From the NCBI RefSeq assembly GCF_028206795.1, contig NZ_JAQLFJ010000004.1, forward strand, positions 4,571 through 68,570: DNA of 64,000 nucleotides. The letters are read 5' to 3'. Below are positions 1-8,304 of this stretch, piece after piece. Origin of the DNA: Collinsella aerofaciens. Lineage in GTDB: Bacteria > Actinomycetota > Coriobacteriia > Coriobacteriales > Coriobacteriaceae. Numbering within the stretch: position 1 is the stretch's first letter; every line of letters starts with the position of its first letter. The position numbers and the translations under genes were made by a program. The notes under the pieces were generated by a model that did not search any database, was not told the DNA's origin, and worked only from the letters and a program-made list of their open reading frames with translations.

Positions 1-2
1 TT

Positions 3-860
3 AACGTCTTGATCGCACAGGGCATTATCGGCATCGAGGGCAATCCGCAACTGTGGCTGCGCGCCGTTTCTTGGGTCATCTTCACTGCCGTCGGTATCGC
101 ATGGGCCATGCGCTACGCCATGCGCGTCAAGAAAAACCCCGAGTCGTCCATTACGTACGAGGACGATAAGCTCAAGCGTATCGAGTTTTCCGTGACCGAT
201 GCCTCCATCGAGGAAGAGTTCACTATCCGTCAGAAGCTCGTGCTTATCGATTTTGCTTGCGGTATGGGCATTATCGTCTGGGGTCTTGTTACCCAGGGTT
301 GGTACATGAATGAGATTTCCGCCGTGTTCCTTGGCATGGGCTTGCTTGCCGGTATCCTGGGCGGTCTTGACCAGCAGACGATCGCCGAGGAGTTCGTTAA
401 AGGTCTCGCCGACTTTGCGTACGCCGCCATCGTTATCGGTATCGCTCGCGGTATTCTGGTCATCGCCGAGGGCGGCATGATCATCGACACCATTCTCCAG
501 GCGCTCGCTACTGCGCTCGCCGGTGCACCCGCCGCCGTCTACACCACGTTTATGTATATCGTCCTTGGCCTGCTCTCTTTGCTGGTTCCCTCGAGTTCTG
601 GCCTGGCGGCGCTCACCATGCCCGTTATGGGCCCCCTGACCGAGCTCATGGGCCTCAATCCCGAGGCGGCCGTCACCGCGCTCCAGTTTGCCAACCAGAC
701 CATCAACACCATCAGCCCCGTGGCGGGCATGACGGTCGCCGGTCTTGCCGTGGCTAGGATTTCGTTTGGCCAATGGTGGAAGACCATTTGGAAGTTCTTC
801 ATTTTCATGGTCGTCTTTGGCCTGATCGTAACGGCAATCTCTGGCATGCTTCCGGTGTAG
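3..860 (+). CDS. YfcC/DcuC-family membrane transporter, C-terminal part (cut by window edge)
   Basis: The reading frame is open at the left edge, so only the last 285 residues are seen; family members are usually near 450-500 residues. The visible part has about six hydrophobic segments, including one near 'LLSLLVPSSSGLAAL' and a last helix near the C terminus. The Ser-rich membrane motif and a later 'ANQTINTISPV' loop are typical of YfcC/DcuC-type carriers, which move amino acids, peptides or dicarboxylates across the inner membrane. The stop lies nine bases before the next start, so it should be the uptake step of the downstream catabolic operon. The substrate cannot be read from the sequence. 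Confidence 0.75.
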   Translation, partial: NVLIAQGIIGIEGNPQLWLRAVSWVIFTAVGIAWAMRYAMRVKKNPESSITYEDDKLKRIEFSVTDASIEEEFTIRQKLVLIDFACGMGIIVWGLVTQGWYMNEISAVFLGMGLLAGILGGLDQQTIAEEFVKGLADFAYAAIVIGIARGILVIAEGGMIIDTILQALATALAGAPAAVYTTFMYIVLGLLSLLVPSSSGLAALTMPVMGPLTELMGLNPEAAVTALQFANQTINTISPVAGMTVAGLAVARISFGQWWKTIWKFFIFMVVFGLIVTAISGMLPV

Positions 861-869
861 GTGGTTGTG

Positions 870-2453
870 ATGTCTGATCGTTTGACGGTCCTGACGTCTA
901 GGAGCGTCTTTACCGGTACGGGAGACCTGCCGTTTGAAGGTTTCGTAGCGGTCCGTGGCAATCGAATTGAGGCTGTTGGCACCAAGTGTGAGGTAGCTTC
1001 GTATTTGACCCAGGCGGACGAGGTAGTTGACCTGGGCGACCGCACTGTCATGCCTGGCCTGATCGATGTGCATACCTTCTATACGGGCTGGGCGCTGCGG
1101 ACGTTGGGGTCTGATCTGTCCGGCGTCGCTGATGCCAAAGAGGCCGTGTCGCTCTTGCGTGCATGGAAAGATGATCATCCGGATTGCGCGGCGGCTTTTG
1201 GCCACAACCTGCCCGAAACGTTGGCATCGGATGCCGAGAACGCAAATACAGCAGCTGCGTTTGACGAGTGTTTTGGTGATATCCCCGTCGTCTGCTTTAC
1301 ACCGGGAGCGGAGACCTGCGTTCTCAATGCTGCTGCCAGTGCGCGATACGGCTTTACACCCCAGGCGTGCTATGCCGAGAAGATCTGGCGCATGATGAGC
1401 GATTTCCTCGCGCTGCCCGAGGTGCGTGCCGGGTATTCGGACTACATGAGCATGCTTAACGAGCGCGGCGTTACCGCCATCAAGGAGATGGCGTTTGATG
1501 ACTACTACGGCTTTGCCGACGAAATGGCTCGCCGTGAGGAATCTGGCGAGCTGACGGTTCGCGTCTCTATGATGTCGCAGCCGGTGGGTGCCGGTGCAAA
1601 TCTGGCATATGCTCGCGAGGCACGAGAGCGCTTCCGGGGACCGTTCGTTCGTTTTTCTGGCTTCAACCGTATGACCGATCGCGGCGTATGGGCGGGGCTT
1701 GCCGAGATGATTGACCCCTATGAGGACTCGGCCGATGCGGGCGCTGCCGGCAAGACGGTCGTCGAGGAGCCCGAGTGGGATCTGATTGAGAACGAGCTGC
1801 GTGCAGTTGATGCTGACGGCTTCCGATATTCCTTGCATTGCCAGGGCGATGGCGCCGTTCGTCGCACCGTGGCGCTCTATGCCTCGCTGCCTCGAGACGA
1901 GCATGGACGGATGCTTCGCCGCCATGCGATTACCGATCTCGAGAACTCTGACCCGACCGATCTTGTCGAGTTTGGCAAGTTAGGTGGAATTTGCGAGGTC
2001 TATCCGCAGATTCTGACGCTGGACCGGCGCGAGGATTGCCTGTCGATGATGCGTCGACAAATTGGCGAGACGCGACTTTTGCACAGCTGGAATCGCCGCG
2101 GCATGGAAGATTCCGGATGCACGGTGTGCTGTGGCACGGATTTGCCGCTGTTGATTCCGAGCCTGGGCGAGTCAATCTACAGTGCGTGCGGCGGATACTT
2201 CGACGACGGGCTGCCCGTGAATGAGGCCAACGCGCTGACGCTTGTCGAGCTCTTGCGCGCTTGGACTGCCGGGGGCGCGTACGACCTGATGCGCGAAGAC
2301 GAGCTGGGTACGCTCGAGGTCGGCAAGCTTGCCGATATCTGCGTGCTCGATCGGGACGTGTTCGACCTCGATTATCGCGACGCACGCGATCTATCGGTTG
2401 ATATGACGATGTCGGACGGACAAATCGTGTTCGATCGAAATAAGGAGGCATAA
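870..2453 (+). CDS. YtcJ/NfdA-like amidohydrolase (amidohydrolase family 3)
   Basis: A 527-residue metal-dependent hydrolase of the amidohydrolase superfamily. The N-terminal beta sandwich leads into 'MPGLIDVHTF', where family members usually have an HxH metal pair; the second His is Phe here. Other expected elements are present: a Lys in 'GVTAIKEMAF', a His in 'YSLHCQGDGAV' and an Asp in 'CCGTDLPL'. I chose ATG 870 over GTG 861 because AGGTGG (860-865) then sits a few bases upstream. It is followed with one base of spacing by the FrlC-like gene. In the operon it could cleave an amide or N-linked adduct; this is inference, and the altered metal site may change chemistry. Confidence 0.75.
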   Translation: MSDRLTVLTSRSVFTGTGDLPFEGFVAVRGNRIEAVGTKCEVASYLTQADEVVDLGDRTVMPGLIDVHTFYTGWALRTLGSDLSGVADAKEAVSLLRAWKDDHPDCAAAFGHNLPETLASDAENANTAAAFDECFGDIPVVCFTPGAETCVLNAAASARYGFTPQACYAEKIWRMMSDFLALPEVRAGYSDYMSMLNERGVTAIKEMAFDDYYGFADEMARREESGELTVRVSMMSQPVGAGANLAYAREARERFRGPFVRFSGFNRMTDRGVWAGLAEMIDPYEDSADAGAAGKTVVEEPEWDLIENELRAVDADGFRYSLHCQGDGAVRRTVALYASLPRDEHGRMLRRHAITDLENSDPTDLVEFGKLGGICEVYPQILTLDRREDCLSMMRRQIGETRLLHSWNRRGMEDSGCTVCCGTDLPLLIPSLGESIYSACGGYFDDGLPVNEANALTLVELLRAWTAGGAYDLMREDELGTLEVGKLADICVLDRDVFDLDYRDARDLSVDMTMSDGQIVFDRNKEA

Positions 2454-2454
2454 G

Positions 2455-3306
2455 ATGTCTGAATCCAAACCGACGCTGCGCCGCGAACAGATTGCGGGCA
2501 TGAATATCCACTACATCATGTGGTCGCTCGATTACTTCCTTGATGTGCAGCAGCGTTTGGGCTTTGAGTCCATTGAGCTGTGGTGTGCGGAGCCGCATGT
2601 GACGCTCGACCACACGGGCTACTTTGAGGCTGAGGTCCTGGCGAAAAAGGCTGCAGACCGTGGGCTTAGGTATCGTACTCTGTGTCCCGAGAATGTTGTC
2701 TATCCTTGGCAGTACTGCGCACGCAAGCCGCTGCATGAACAGCGCAGCCTGGCGTACTTTAAGCACGGCATTGAGCTTGCCGAGGTACTTGAGTGCGACC
2801 GTATGTCCGTCAACTCGGGCTGGGGCGACTGGGACGAGGACCGCGAGGAAGCCTGGAAGCGCAGCCGCGAGCATTTGTCCATTCTGGCGGAGTATGCCGG
2901 CGAGCACGGTCTGGTGCTTACGATGGAAAGCCTGCGTCCCGAGGAGAGCAACCTTGTGACGACGGTTTCCGATGCGAAGCGCATGATTGACGAGGTCGCG
3001 AGCCCGTACTTACAGCCCATGGTTGATACAACCGCGATGGGCGTTGCAGGCGAGACGCTTGAGGACTGGTTTGCCGCCTTTGGTGATGGGGCAATTCACG
3101 AGATGCACTTTATCGACGGCGACCCGTATGGCCATCTGGTGTGGGGCGATGGCAAGCACGATATGGACGCCTTCGTCGCCACACTCAACGCCCATGGTTT
3201 CGACGGTATGCTGGGCCAGGAAATCACGGACGGCCGTTACTACGATGACCCGGCGGCGGCAGATGCCAAGAACATGGCCGCATTCGAGAAATATCTGATT
3301 GACTAA
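2455..3306 (+). CDS. FrlC-like sugar epimerase/isomerase (TIM barrel)
   Basis: A 283-residue xylose-isomerase-like TIM-barrel protein. Several stretches follow E. coli FrlC (fructoselysine 3-epimerase) as I remember it: 'GFESIELWCAEPH', 'ESLRPEESNLV' and 'MVDTTAMG...MHFIDGD'. Glu, Asp and His residues in these segments are the usual metal and catalytic positions (Glu at 'MESL', Asp at 'MVD', His at 'MHF'). A strong ribosome site, TAAGGAGG, precedes ATG 2455. With the neighbouring FrlB- and FrlD-like genes it likely epimerises a sugar adduct before or after phosphorylation. The exact substrate is unknown; a different ketose or amino-sugar epimerase is possible. Confidence 0.75.
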   Translation: MSESKPTLRREQIAGMNIHYIMWSLDYFLDVQQRLGFESIELWCAEPHVTLDHTGYFEAEVLAKKAADRGLRYRTLCPENVVYPWQYCARKPLHEQRSLAYFKHGIELAEVLECDRMSVNSGWGDWDEDREEAWKRSREHLSILAEYAGEHGLVLTMESLRPEESNLVTTVSDAKRMIDEVASPYLQPMVDTTAMGVAGETLEDWFAAFGDGAIHEMHFIDGDPYGHLVWGDGKHDMDAFVATLNAHGFDGMLGQEITDGRYYDDPAAADAKNMAAFEKYLID

Positions 3307-3368
3307 AACAACTATCGGCCACGCAGCCAACGTTATTGATTGCGGACCAAACAAGAAAGGAACTGGAT

Positions 3369-4337
3369 ATGAACGCACACGATCTGATCAAAGAGGCAAT
3401 TGCCGAGAAGGGCAAGTTCGACAGCGTCTACTGGATTGCTTGCGGTGGCTCCATGATCGATTTGATCCCGGCTCATGAGCTTCTGCAGCGCGAGGCAACC
3501 ACCTTCACTTCGTATATCTATACGGCTCGCGAGTTTGATATCATGCGTCCGCGTCGTCTGGGCGAGAAGTCCCTGGTCATCGCCTGTAGCCACAGTGGCA
3601 ACACTCCCGAGGTCGTCGAGGGCTGCGAGATTGCCCTTGCTGCCGGCGCTACGGTGATCGCCCAGACCGACAACGCTGGATCTAAGATCGACTCCGGCAA
3701 GTGGACCACGTGGGTCTACCCGTGGGGCGAGGGCGTGCCGCAGGCCGAGGTCCCCGCTGGTATTTCGCTGTCGCTTGCGGCAGAGCTGCTCGATCAGCAG
3801 GAGGGCTACGCCGATCTTGCCGATATGTATGCCGGTATCGCCGAGATGGATAAGATTCTTCCCCCGGCACGCGAGAAGGTAAATGCCGAGCTGGGCGATC
3901 GCTTTGCCAAGCTTTGCCAGGAGCACGAATTCTTCTATATTCTGGGCAGCGGTCCCAACTTTAGCCAGACCTACGGTTTCGCTATCTGCTCTCTTATGGA
4001 GATGCAGTGGCAGCACTGCAGCTACATCCACTCTGCCGAGTACTTCCATGGCCCCTTCGAAGCTACTCAGGATGGCGTTTTTTACTTCCTGCAGATGGGC
4101 TCCAGCGAGTGCCGTGCTATGGACGAGCGCGCCCTGGCGTTCCTTAAGACGCATACCGATACGCTGATGGTGCTCGATGCCAAGGAGTACGGTATGGAAT
4201 CCGTGCCGGCGAGCGTCCGTGCCTATCTGGACCCGGTGCTGTTCTACGCCATGAACTGCGAGCTGCGTGCTGCACGCGGCAAGGTGTTTGATCACGATCC
4301 CGATTTCCGTCGCTATATGGGTGTTGTCGAGTACTAG
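3369..4337 (+). CDS. FrlB-like SIS-domain deglycase
   Basis: A 322-residue protein with two sugar isomerase (SIS) domains. 'SLVIACSHSGNTPEVVEG' is a classic SIS phosphosugar loop. The C terminus 'HDPDFRRYMGVVEY' closely follows the end of E. coli FrlB (fructoselysine-6-phosphate deglycase), and the active-site region around 'SYIHSAEYFHGPFEA' matches the FrlB/GlmS-like 'ESGEFRHGP' motif. These enzymes split an Amadori-type 6-phosphate into glucose 6-phosphate and an amine. The start ATG 3369 follows AAGAAAGGA. A kinase gene that could supply the 6-phosphate begins 14 bases downstream. The amine part of the substrate cannot be deduced. Confidence 0.8.
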   Translation: MNAHDLIKEAIAEKGKFDSVYWIACGGSMIDLIPAHELLQREATTFTSYIYTAREFDIMRPRRLGEKSLVIACSHSGNTPEVVEGCEIALAAGATVIAQTDNAGSKIDSGKWTTWVYPWGEGVPQAEVPAGISLSLAAELLDQQEGYADLADMYAGIAEMDKILPPAREKVNAELGDRFAKLCQEHEFFYILGSGPNFSQTYGFAICSLMEMQWQHCSYIHSAEYFHGPFEATQDGVFYFLQMGSSECRAMDERALAFLKTHTDTLMVLDAKEYGMESVPASVRAYLDPVLFYAMNCELRAARGKVFDHDPDFRRYMGVVEY

Positions 4338-4351
4338 AAGGGACAAAGGCC

Positions 4352-5215
4352 ATGGCATTTAACGTTAACGCGCTCGGATTTGGCGACAACGTCGTCGATC
4401 GCTACGAGCATATCCATACCATGTATCCTGGCGGCAATGCGGTGAACTTCGCCGTTTATGCCAAGAAATGCGGTGCCGCACGCTCCGCATACATGGGCAT
4501 TTTTGGCAATGACGCCGCTGCAGAGCATGTCATTGCAAGCCTCGAGGATGAGGGTATCGAGCTTGACAAGTGCGAGCAGATGATTGGCGAGAACGGAGCG
4601 GCTCGCGTGACCGTCGTTGACGGTGACCGTGTCTTCCTTGGCTCCAACGAGGGCGGTATCCGTGGCGATGCGCGCTATGTCCTCGATCGCTTTGACCTTG
4701 CGTACATGAAGCAGTTCGATGTGGTTCATTCGGGCAACTATTGCTTTACCGAGCGCGAGCTGCCCAAGCTGAAGGCTGCGGGCGTTACGGTCTCTTTTGA
4801 CTTTTCGGACGACTCCACCGACGAGTACTACGAGCAGATTGCGCCCTACGTCGATTTTGCTTTCTTTAGTGCGGCGGATGCCGCGAGTGAGGACGAGATT
4901 CGCGAGCGTCTGGCATGGGTGAAGGGCCTGGGTCCGCTTTTTGTGTCGGCTACGGCGGGCGCCGAGGGCTGCATTGCTTACGACGGCGAGCGTTATTACC
5001 GCCAGCTGGCTAAACCGGTAACGGACATGAAGGACACCATGGGAGCGGGCGACTCGTTCCTCACCTCGTTTTTGATGTGCTATCTCGATTCCGCCAAGCG
5101 TGGCGAGGATGGCGCCGAGGCCATCGAGCGCGCGCTCGACTTTGCTGCCGGGTTTGCCTCGACCGTGTGCGGCATGGAAGGTTCTTGGGGCCACGGAGCA
5201 CCAATCGTCGAATAG
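4352..5215 (+). CDS. PfkB-family kinase, FrlD-like
   Basis: A 287-residue ribokinase/PfkB-type sugar kinase. The N terminus 'GFGDNVVDRYEHI...YPGGNAVNFAVY' follows E. coli FrlD (fructoselysine 6-kinase), including the GGN substrate motif. The ATP-site and catalytic base motif 'DTMGAGDSFLTSF' is intact near residue 230. A FrlD-like enzyme phosphorylates the C6 hydroxyl of a fructosyl-amine, giving the substrate of the FrlB-like protein just upstream. It sits mid-operon after a 14-base gap. The long acidic C-terminal region before the end ('SAKRGEDGAEA') is an ordinary variation. Confidence 0.8.
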   Translation: MAFNVNALGFGDNVVDRYEHIHTMYPGGNAVNFAVYAKKCGAARSAYMGIFGNDAAAEHVIASLEDEGIELDKCEQMIGENGAARVTVVDGDRVFLGSNEGGIRGDARYVLDRFDLAYMKQFDVVHSGNYCFTERELPKLKAAGVTVSFDFSDDSTDEYYEQIAPYVDFAFFSAADAASEDEIRERLAWVKGLGPLFVSATAGAEGCIAYDGERYYRQLAKPVTDMKDTMGAGDSFLTSFLMCYLDSAKRGEDGAEAIERALDFAAGFASTVCGMEGSWGHGAPIVE

Positions 5216-5285
5216 CTTAAGAAAGCGTACGGCGGTCTGGCTATGAGGCCTTGGACAGCCGATGCAAAACAATAAGCGAAACGCG

Positions 5286-5319
5286 AAAAGGGGGCTCGCC
5301 ATGTGGTGGGTCCCCTTTT
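5286..5319 (+). other. intra-operon hairpin between two kinase genes
   Basis: AAAAGGGG pairs with CCCCTTTT around an 18-base loop, in the 120-base gap between the two PfkB genes. Only four T residues follow the stem, so it would be a weak terminator at most. It may reduce expression of the distal half of the operon or protect an mRNA end after processing. Confidence 0.4.
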
Positions 5320-5336
5320 GAACATTGGAGAAGACC

Positions 5337-6137
5337 ATGGGTATTAAAGCGTGCGCGGCTGGTTTTTGCTGTGCGGACGTCTATCAAAACATCGGCGTGT
5401 TCTATCCGACTGGTAATGGCATTGACTGGGGTATCCATCTTGCACGAATGGGCGTTTCGGTATCCGCTGTGTCGGTTGTCGGCAAGGACGAGTACGGAGA
5501 CAAGATGAGGGAGGCGCTGGCCGCCGAGGGGTTCGATATCTCACATCTGCGGGTGGAGGATGGCGACACCTCGGTGATGCTCATGGCGTTGAAAGACGGC
5601 GTCGATCGCGTACATCTCGAGGCAATCGATGGCGTAATGGAGACATATCGACCGAATGAAGATGACCGGGCGTTTATCCTAGAACATGACATCATTCACA
5701 CCGACCTGTTTGGCAATTGTTTGGACCTCCTGCCCGAATGGCATGATGCGGGCAAGACGGTGGTTATGGACTTCTCGGTGTTCAGCCAGGATCCCGAATA
5801 TGCCTGCGAGAACCATTTTCCCTACGTTGACTATGCGTTCATGTCGTTTGAAGAGGACACTCCGGAGCTACGAGATTGGGTACGCCACGTGCAGGGATTG
5901 GGACCGCGCGTTGCGGTTGCCACGCTTGGCGAGAAGGGAAGCATTGCCTATGACGGTGAGCGCTTCTATGAGTGTGGGATCGTACCGGCGGAGAAGGTCG
6001 TTAACACCGTGGGCGCCGGTGACTCGTATATCGCCGGGTTTACCAAGGGCGTGATTGATGGCCTTGATATTCCGGCGTGTATGAGGGCGGGCGCTGAGCT
6101 GTCGTCCCGAGTGATTGGTTCGTTTGAGCCGTACTAG
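5337..6137 (+). CDS. second PfkB-family kinase, FrlD paralogue
   Basis: A 266-residue PfkB kinase, related to the upstream FrlD-like protein. The catalytic motif 'NTVGAGDSYIAGF' is intact. The substrate motif is 'TGNGIDWGIHL' where FrlD-type enzymes have 'GGNAVN.AVY', so the sugar pocket has diverged. ATG 5337 is preceded by GGAG with a six-base gap; a TTG at 5325 in the same frame is less likely. Tandem kinases in one operon suggest two related adducts, or phosphorylation at two stages. Assignment to the kinase family is firm, the substrate is not. Confidence 0.75.
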   Translation: MGIKACAAGFCCADVYQNIGVFYPTGNGIDWGIHLARMGVSVSAVSVVGKDEYGDKMREALAAEGFDISHLRVEDGDTSVMLMALKDGVDRVHLEAIDGVMETYRPNEDDRAFILEHDIIHTDLFGNCLDLLPEWHDAGKTVVMDFSVFSQDPEYACENHFPYVDYAFMSFEEDTPELRDWVRHVQGLGPRVAVATLGEKGSIAYDGERFYECGIVPAEKVVNTVGAGDSYIAGFTKGVIDGLDIPACMRAGAELSSRVIGSFEPY

Positions 6138-6164
6138 GGTCAAATGCCTGGAAAGGAGTACGAA

Positions 6165-7025
6165 ATGGTTATCGACATGTTGGTCCATCCTATGCTCTAC
6201 GGCGAGATCTGTACGCCGGGTGATGAGCCTGATGGATTCGGTTTTTGGTCACGAGAATTTGGTATGGGGCATATGGGCCCCATGGATTGGGATGAGCTTC
6301 AAGTCGAGATGGACGTCTGCGACGTGCGAAAGAGCGTGCTCATGCCGCTCGATGTAACCACGGCATGCGGAGGGCACTTTGGCACCAATGACCAGATTGC
6401 CATGCTGGTTGCCGCGCACCCCGATCGTCTGTGGGGATTTGCGAGCGTAGACCCGCAGGTGAGCGGTGCCGCAGACGAATTGGAGCGCGCCTTTACCGAG
6501 TTGGGGGCAAAGGGGCTTTGCCTGCATCCGGCAAAGCAGGGTTTTGCCCCCGATGATGCTGTGGCCGAGCCGCTTTACGAGCTGTGCGAGCGCTATAACA
6601 AGCCGGTGGTTTTCCATGCCGGTATGTCTTGGGAGCCGGGCGCAGAGCTCTCGCGCAGTAACCCGCTTGCATTTGAACACACAATCGCAACGCATCCAAA
6701 TGTGCGTTTTAGTTTGACCCACTTTGGCTGGCCCTGGGTGCGCGAGACCGTGGCGATGCTGCTCAAGTATCCCAACTGCTACACGGACACCTCTATCACT
6801 TACATCGATTCGCCCGAGGAGATGATGCAGCGTCTTTTCACGGTCGATATGGGACCGCTGTGGTATGAGCGCGCGCTATCGCATCAAGTGATGTTCGCCA
6901 GCAATACGCCGCGCTTCCGTGCGTTCAAACTCAAGCGGGCGCTCGATACCGTGCCGATGCGCGATGATGCGCGAGAAAGGCTCTACTGGGGTAATGCCCT
7001 GCGTTTTCTTGAAGGGGATGAGTGA
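6165..7025 (+). CDS. amidohydrolase-family 2 (ACMSD-like) TIM-barrel protein
   Basis: A 286-residue protein with the layout of amidohydrolase_2/ACMSD-type hydrolases or decarboxylases. Candidate metal or catalytic residues are visible at 'MLVHPML' near the N terminus, 'CLHPAKQ', 'VVFHAGMSW', 'SLTHFGWPW' and 'NCYTDTSITY'. The N-terminal HxH pair seen in most members is not obvious; a single His occurs in 'LVHP'. ATG 6165 follows AAAGGAG with good spacing, so the in-frame ATG at 6144 is unlikely. It overlaps the start region of the YjbQ gene and is clearly co-transcribed. Possible roles are lactone or amide hydrolysis of a pathway intermediate. Confidence 0.65.
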   Translation: MVIDMLVHPMLYGEICTPGDEPDGFGFWSREFGMGHMGPMDWDELQVEMDVCDVRKSVLMPLDVTTACGGHFGTNDQIAMLVAAHPDRLWGFASVDPQVSGAADELERAFTELGAKGLCLHPAKQGFAPDDAVAEPLYELCERYNKPVVFHAGMSWEPGAELSRSNPLAFEHTIATHPNVRFSLTHFGWPWVRETVAMLLKYPNCYTDTSITYIDSPEEMMQRLFTVDMGPLWYERALSHQVMFASNTPRFRAFKLKRALDTVPMRDDARERLYWGNALRFLEGDE

Positions 7026-7027
7026 AC

Positions 7028-7456
7028 ATGGTGACGCTCGAGACATTGAGCTATCTATCGACTGCTCCGGACCAGTTCATCGATATTACCGAAGACGTGC
7101 ACGCTGCCATCGAACGCAGCTCGGTGACGAATGGCTTGGCAGCGATTATTTTGTCGCATACGACCTGTGGAATCGTGGTAAACGAGGGGCTGCCCTGTGT
7201 GGAGACGGATCTTATGGAGACGCTTGATCGCATCGCCCCACTCGATGCCCCCTATGCGCATGCACACTTCCTGCCGAGCTATGGAGCTACCGGCAACAAC
7301 TCCTGTGGGCATATCAAGAGCATGATTTGTGGAAACAGTTGCTTCTTTCCCGTCCAAGATGGCCACATCGTGTGCGGAGGTGCCCAGAACATCTATCTTG
7401 CGGAGTTTGACGGTCCGCAGAAGCGAAAAGTGTACGTCGAAGTGCTGGGGGAGTAA
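7028..7456 (+). CDS. YjbQ/UPF0047 family protein
   Basis: A 142-residue protein of the compact YjbQ family. The motifs 'ILSHTTCGIVVNEG' and 'CGHIKSMICGNS' correspond to the conserved active-site His and Ser clusters of the family, some of whose members have weak thiamine-phosphate synthase activity in vitro. The start could be ATG 7028 or GTG 7022, which overlaps the preceding stop; AAGGGG at 7012-7017 could serve either. YjbQ genes often sit beside sugar kinases, so a role on a phosphorylated sugar is plausible but unproven. Confidence 0.7.
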   Translation: MVTLETLSYLSTAPDQFIDITEDVHAAIERSSVTNGLAAIILSHTTCGIVVNEGLPCVETDLMETLDRIAPLDAPYAHAHFLPSYGATGNNSCGHIKSMICGNSCFFPVQDGHIVCGGAQNIYLAEFDGPQKRKVYVEVLGE

Positions 7457-7489
7457 CGTCCCTGCAATAACCCTATGAAGGAGCACGTT

Positions 7490-8299
7490 ATGTCGTTTCT
7501 AACTTCGATGTTCAAGACCGAAAAGCCGGTTATCGGAATGCTGCATCTGCGTCCTCTGCCGGGCGATCCACTGTATTACCCGGGCGGAAGCGTGTCACAG
7601 GTCGTGGAAGCCGCCAAGCGCGATCTCGAAGCGTTACAGCAGGGCGGTGTCGATGGCATTTTGATTACCAATGAGCTCTCGATGCCCTATGAGCAGCACG
7701 TTTCTCCCTCAACCCTTGCATCGATGGGCTATGTAATCGGGGCTCTGTCCCATGATATGTCGACCCCTTGGGGAGCTGAGGCTATTTACGATGGTGATGC
7801 CACAATCGAGCTGTGCGCTGCCGTTGATGCGCAGTTCACGCGCTGCAATTTTTGCGGTGCCTGGGCCGGTGATCTCGGGCTGATTAACCGAGATTTCGCT
7901 CACACCATGCGTCGCAAGGCGGCGCTGCGCTTGGACGACCTCAAGCTATTTCACTTCATCACGAGCGAGGGGGAGGTTTATCTCAACGACCGCACGACTG
8001 CGGACATTGCCGATTCACTTCTCTTTAATTGCCTACCGGATGCGATGGTCATCGGCGGTTCGGCTGCCGGTCGTGGCGCTTCGGGCGAGCTTGCCGATGA
8101 GGTCCGCGAGCGTGTTGGCGAAGTACCTGTGGTATGTGGCACCGGTTGTCGCGAAAATACCGTGGCTGACGTATTTGCTCACTACGATGGCGCGTTTGTC
8201 GGCACGTGCTTAAAGCGCGACGGAAAGCTAGATGCCCCGGTTGATGCTGAGCGGGTAGTTCGTTTTATGGCTGCCGCTCGTGCGGCGCGAGGGGAGTAG
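7490..8299 (+). CDS. BtpA/SgcQ family TIM-barrel protein
   Basis: A 269-residue member of the BtpA/SgcQ family. Landmarks are 'VIGMLHLRPLPGDPLY' near the N terminus, 'GGVDGILITNEL', 'DAMVIGGSAAGRGAS' and 'GTGCRENTVADV' near the C terminus, all of which fit the family's phosphate-binding barrel. The start at ATG 7490 is set by AAGGAG at 7478-7483; the upstream in-frame ATG overlaps that ribosome site. SgcQ-type genes sit in sugar operons in enterobacteria, but their reaction is not established. Here it precedes an FGGY kinase by five bases. Confidence 0.75.
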   Translation: MSFLTSMFKTEKPVIGMLHLRPLPGDPLYYPGGSVSQVVEAAKRDLEALQQGGVDGILITNELSMPYEQHVSPSTLASMGYVIGALSHDMSTPWGAEAIYDGDATIELCAAVDAQFTRCNFCGAWAGDLGLINRDFAHTMRRKAALRLDDLKLFHFITSEGEVYLNDRTTADIADSLLFNCLPDAMVIGGSAAGRGASGELADEVRERVGEVPVVCGTGCRENTVADVFAHYDGAFVGTCLKRDGKLDAPVDAERVVRFMAAARAARGE

Positions 8300-8304
8300 C
8301 ACCT

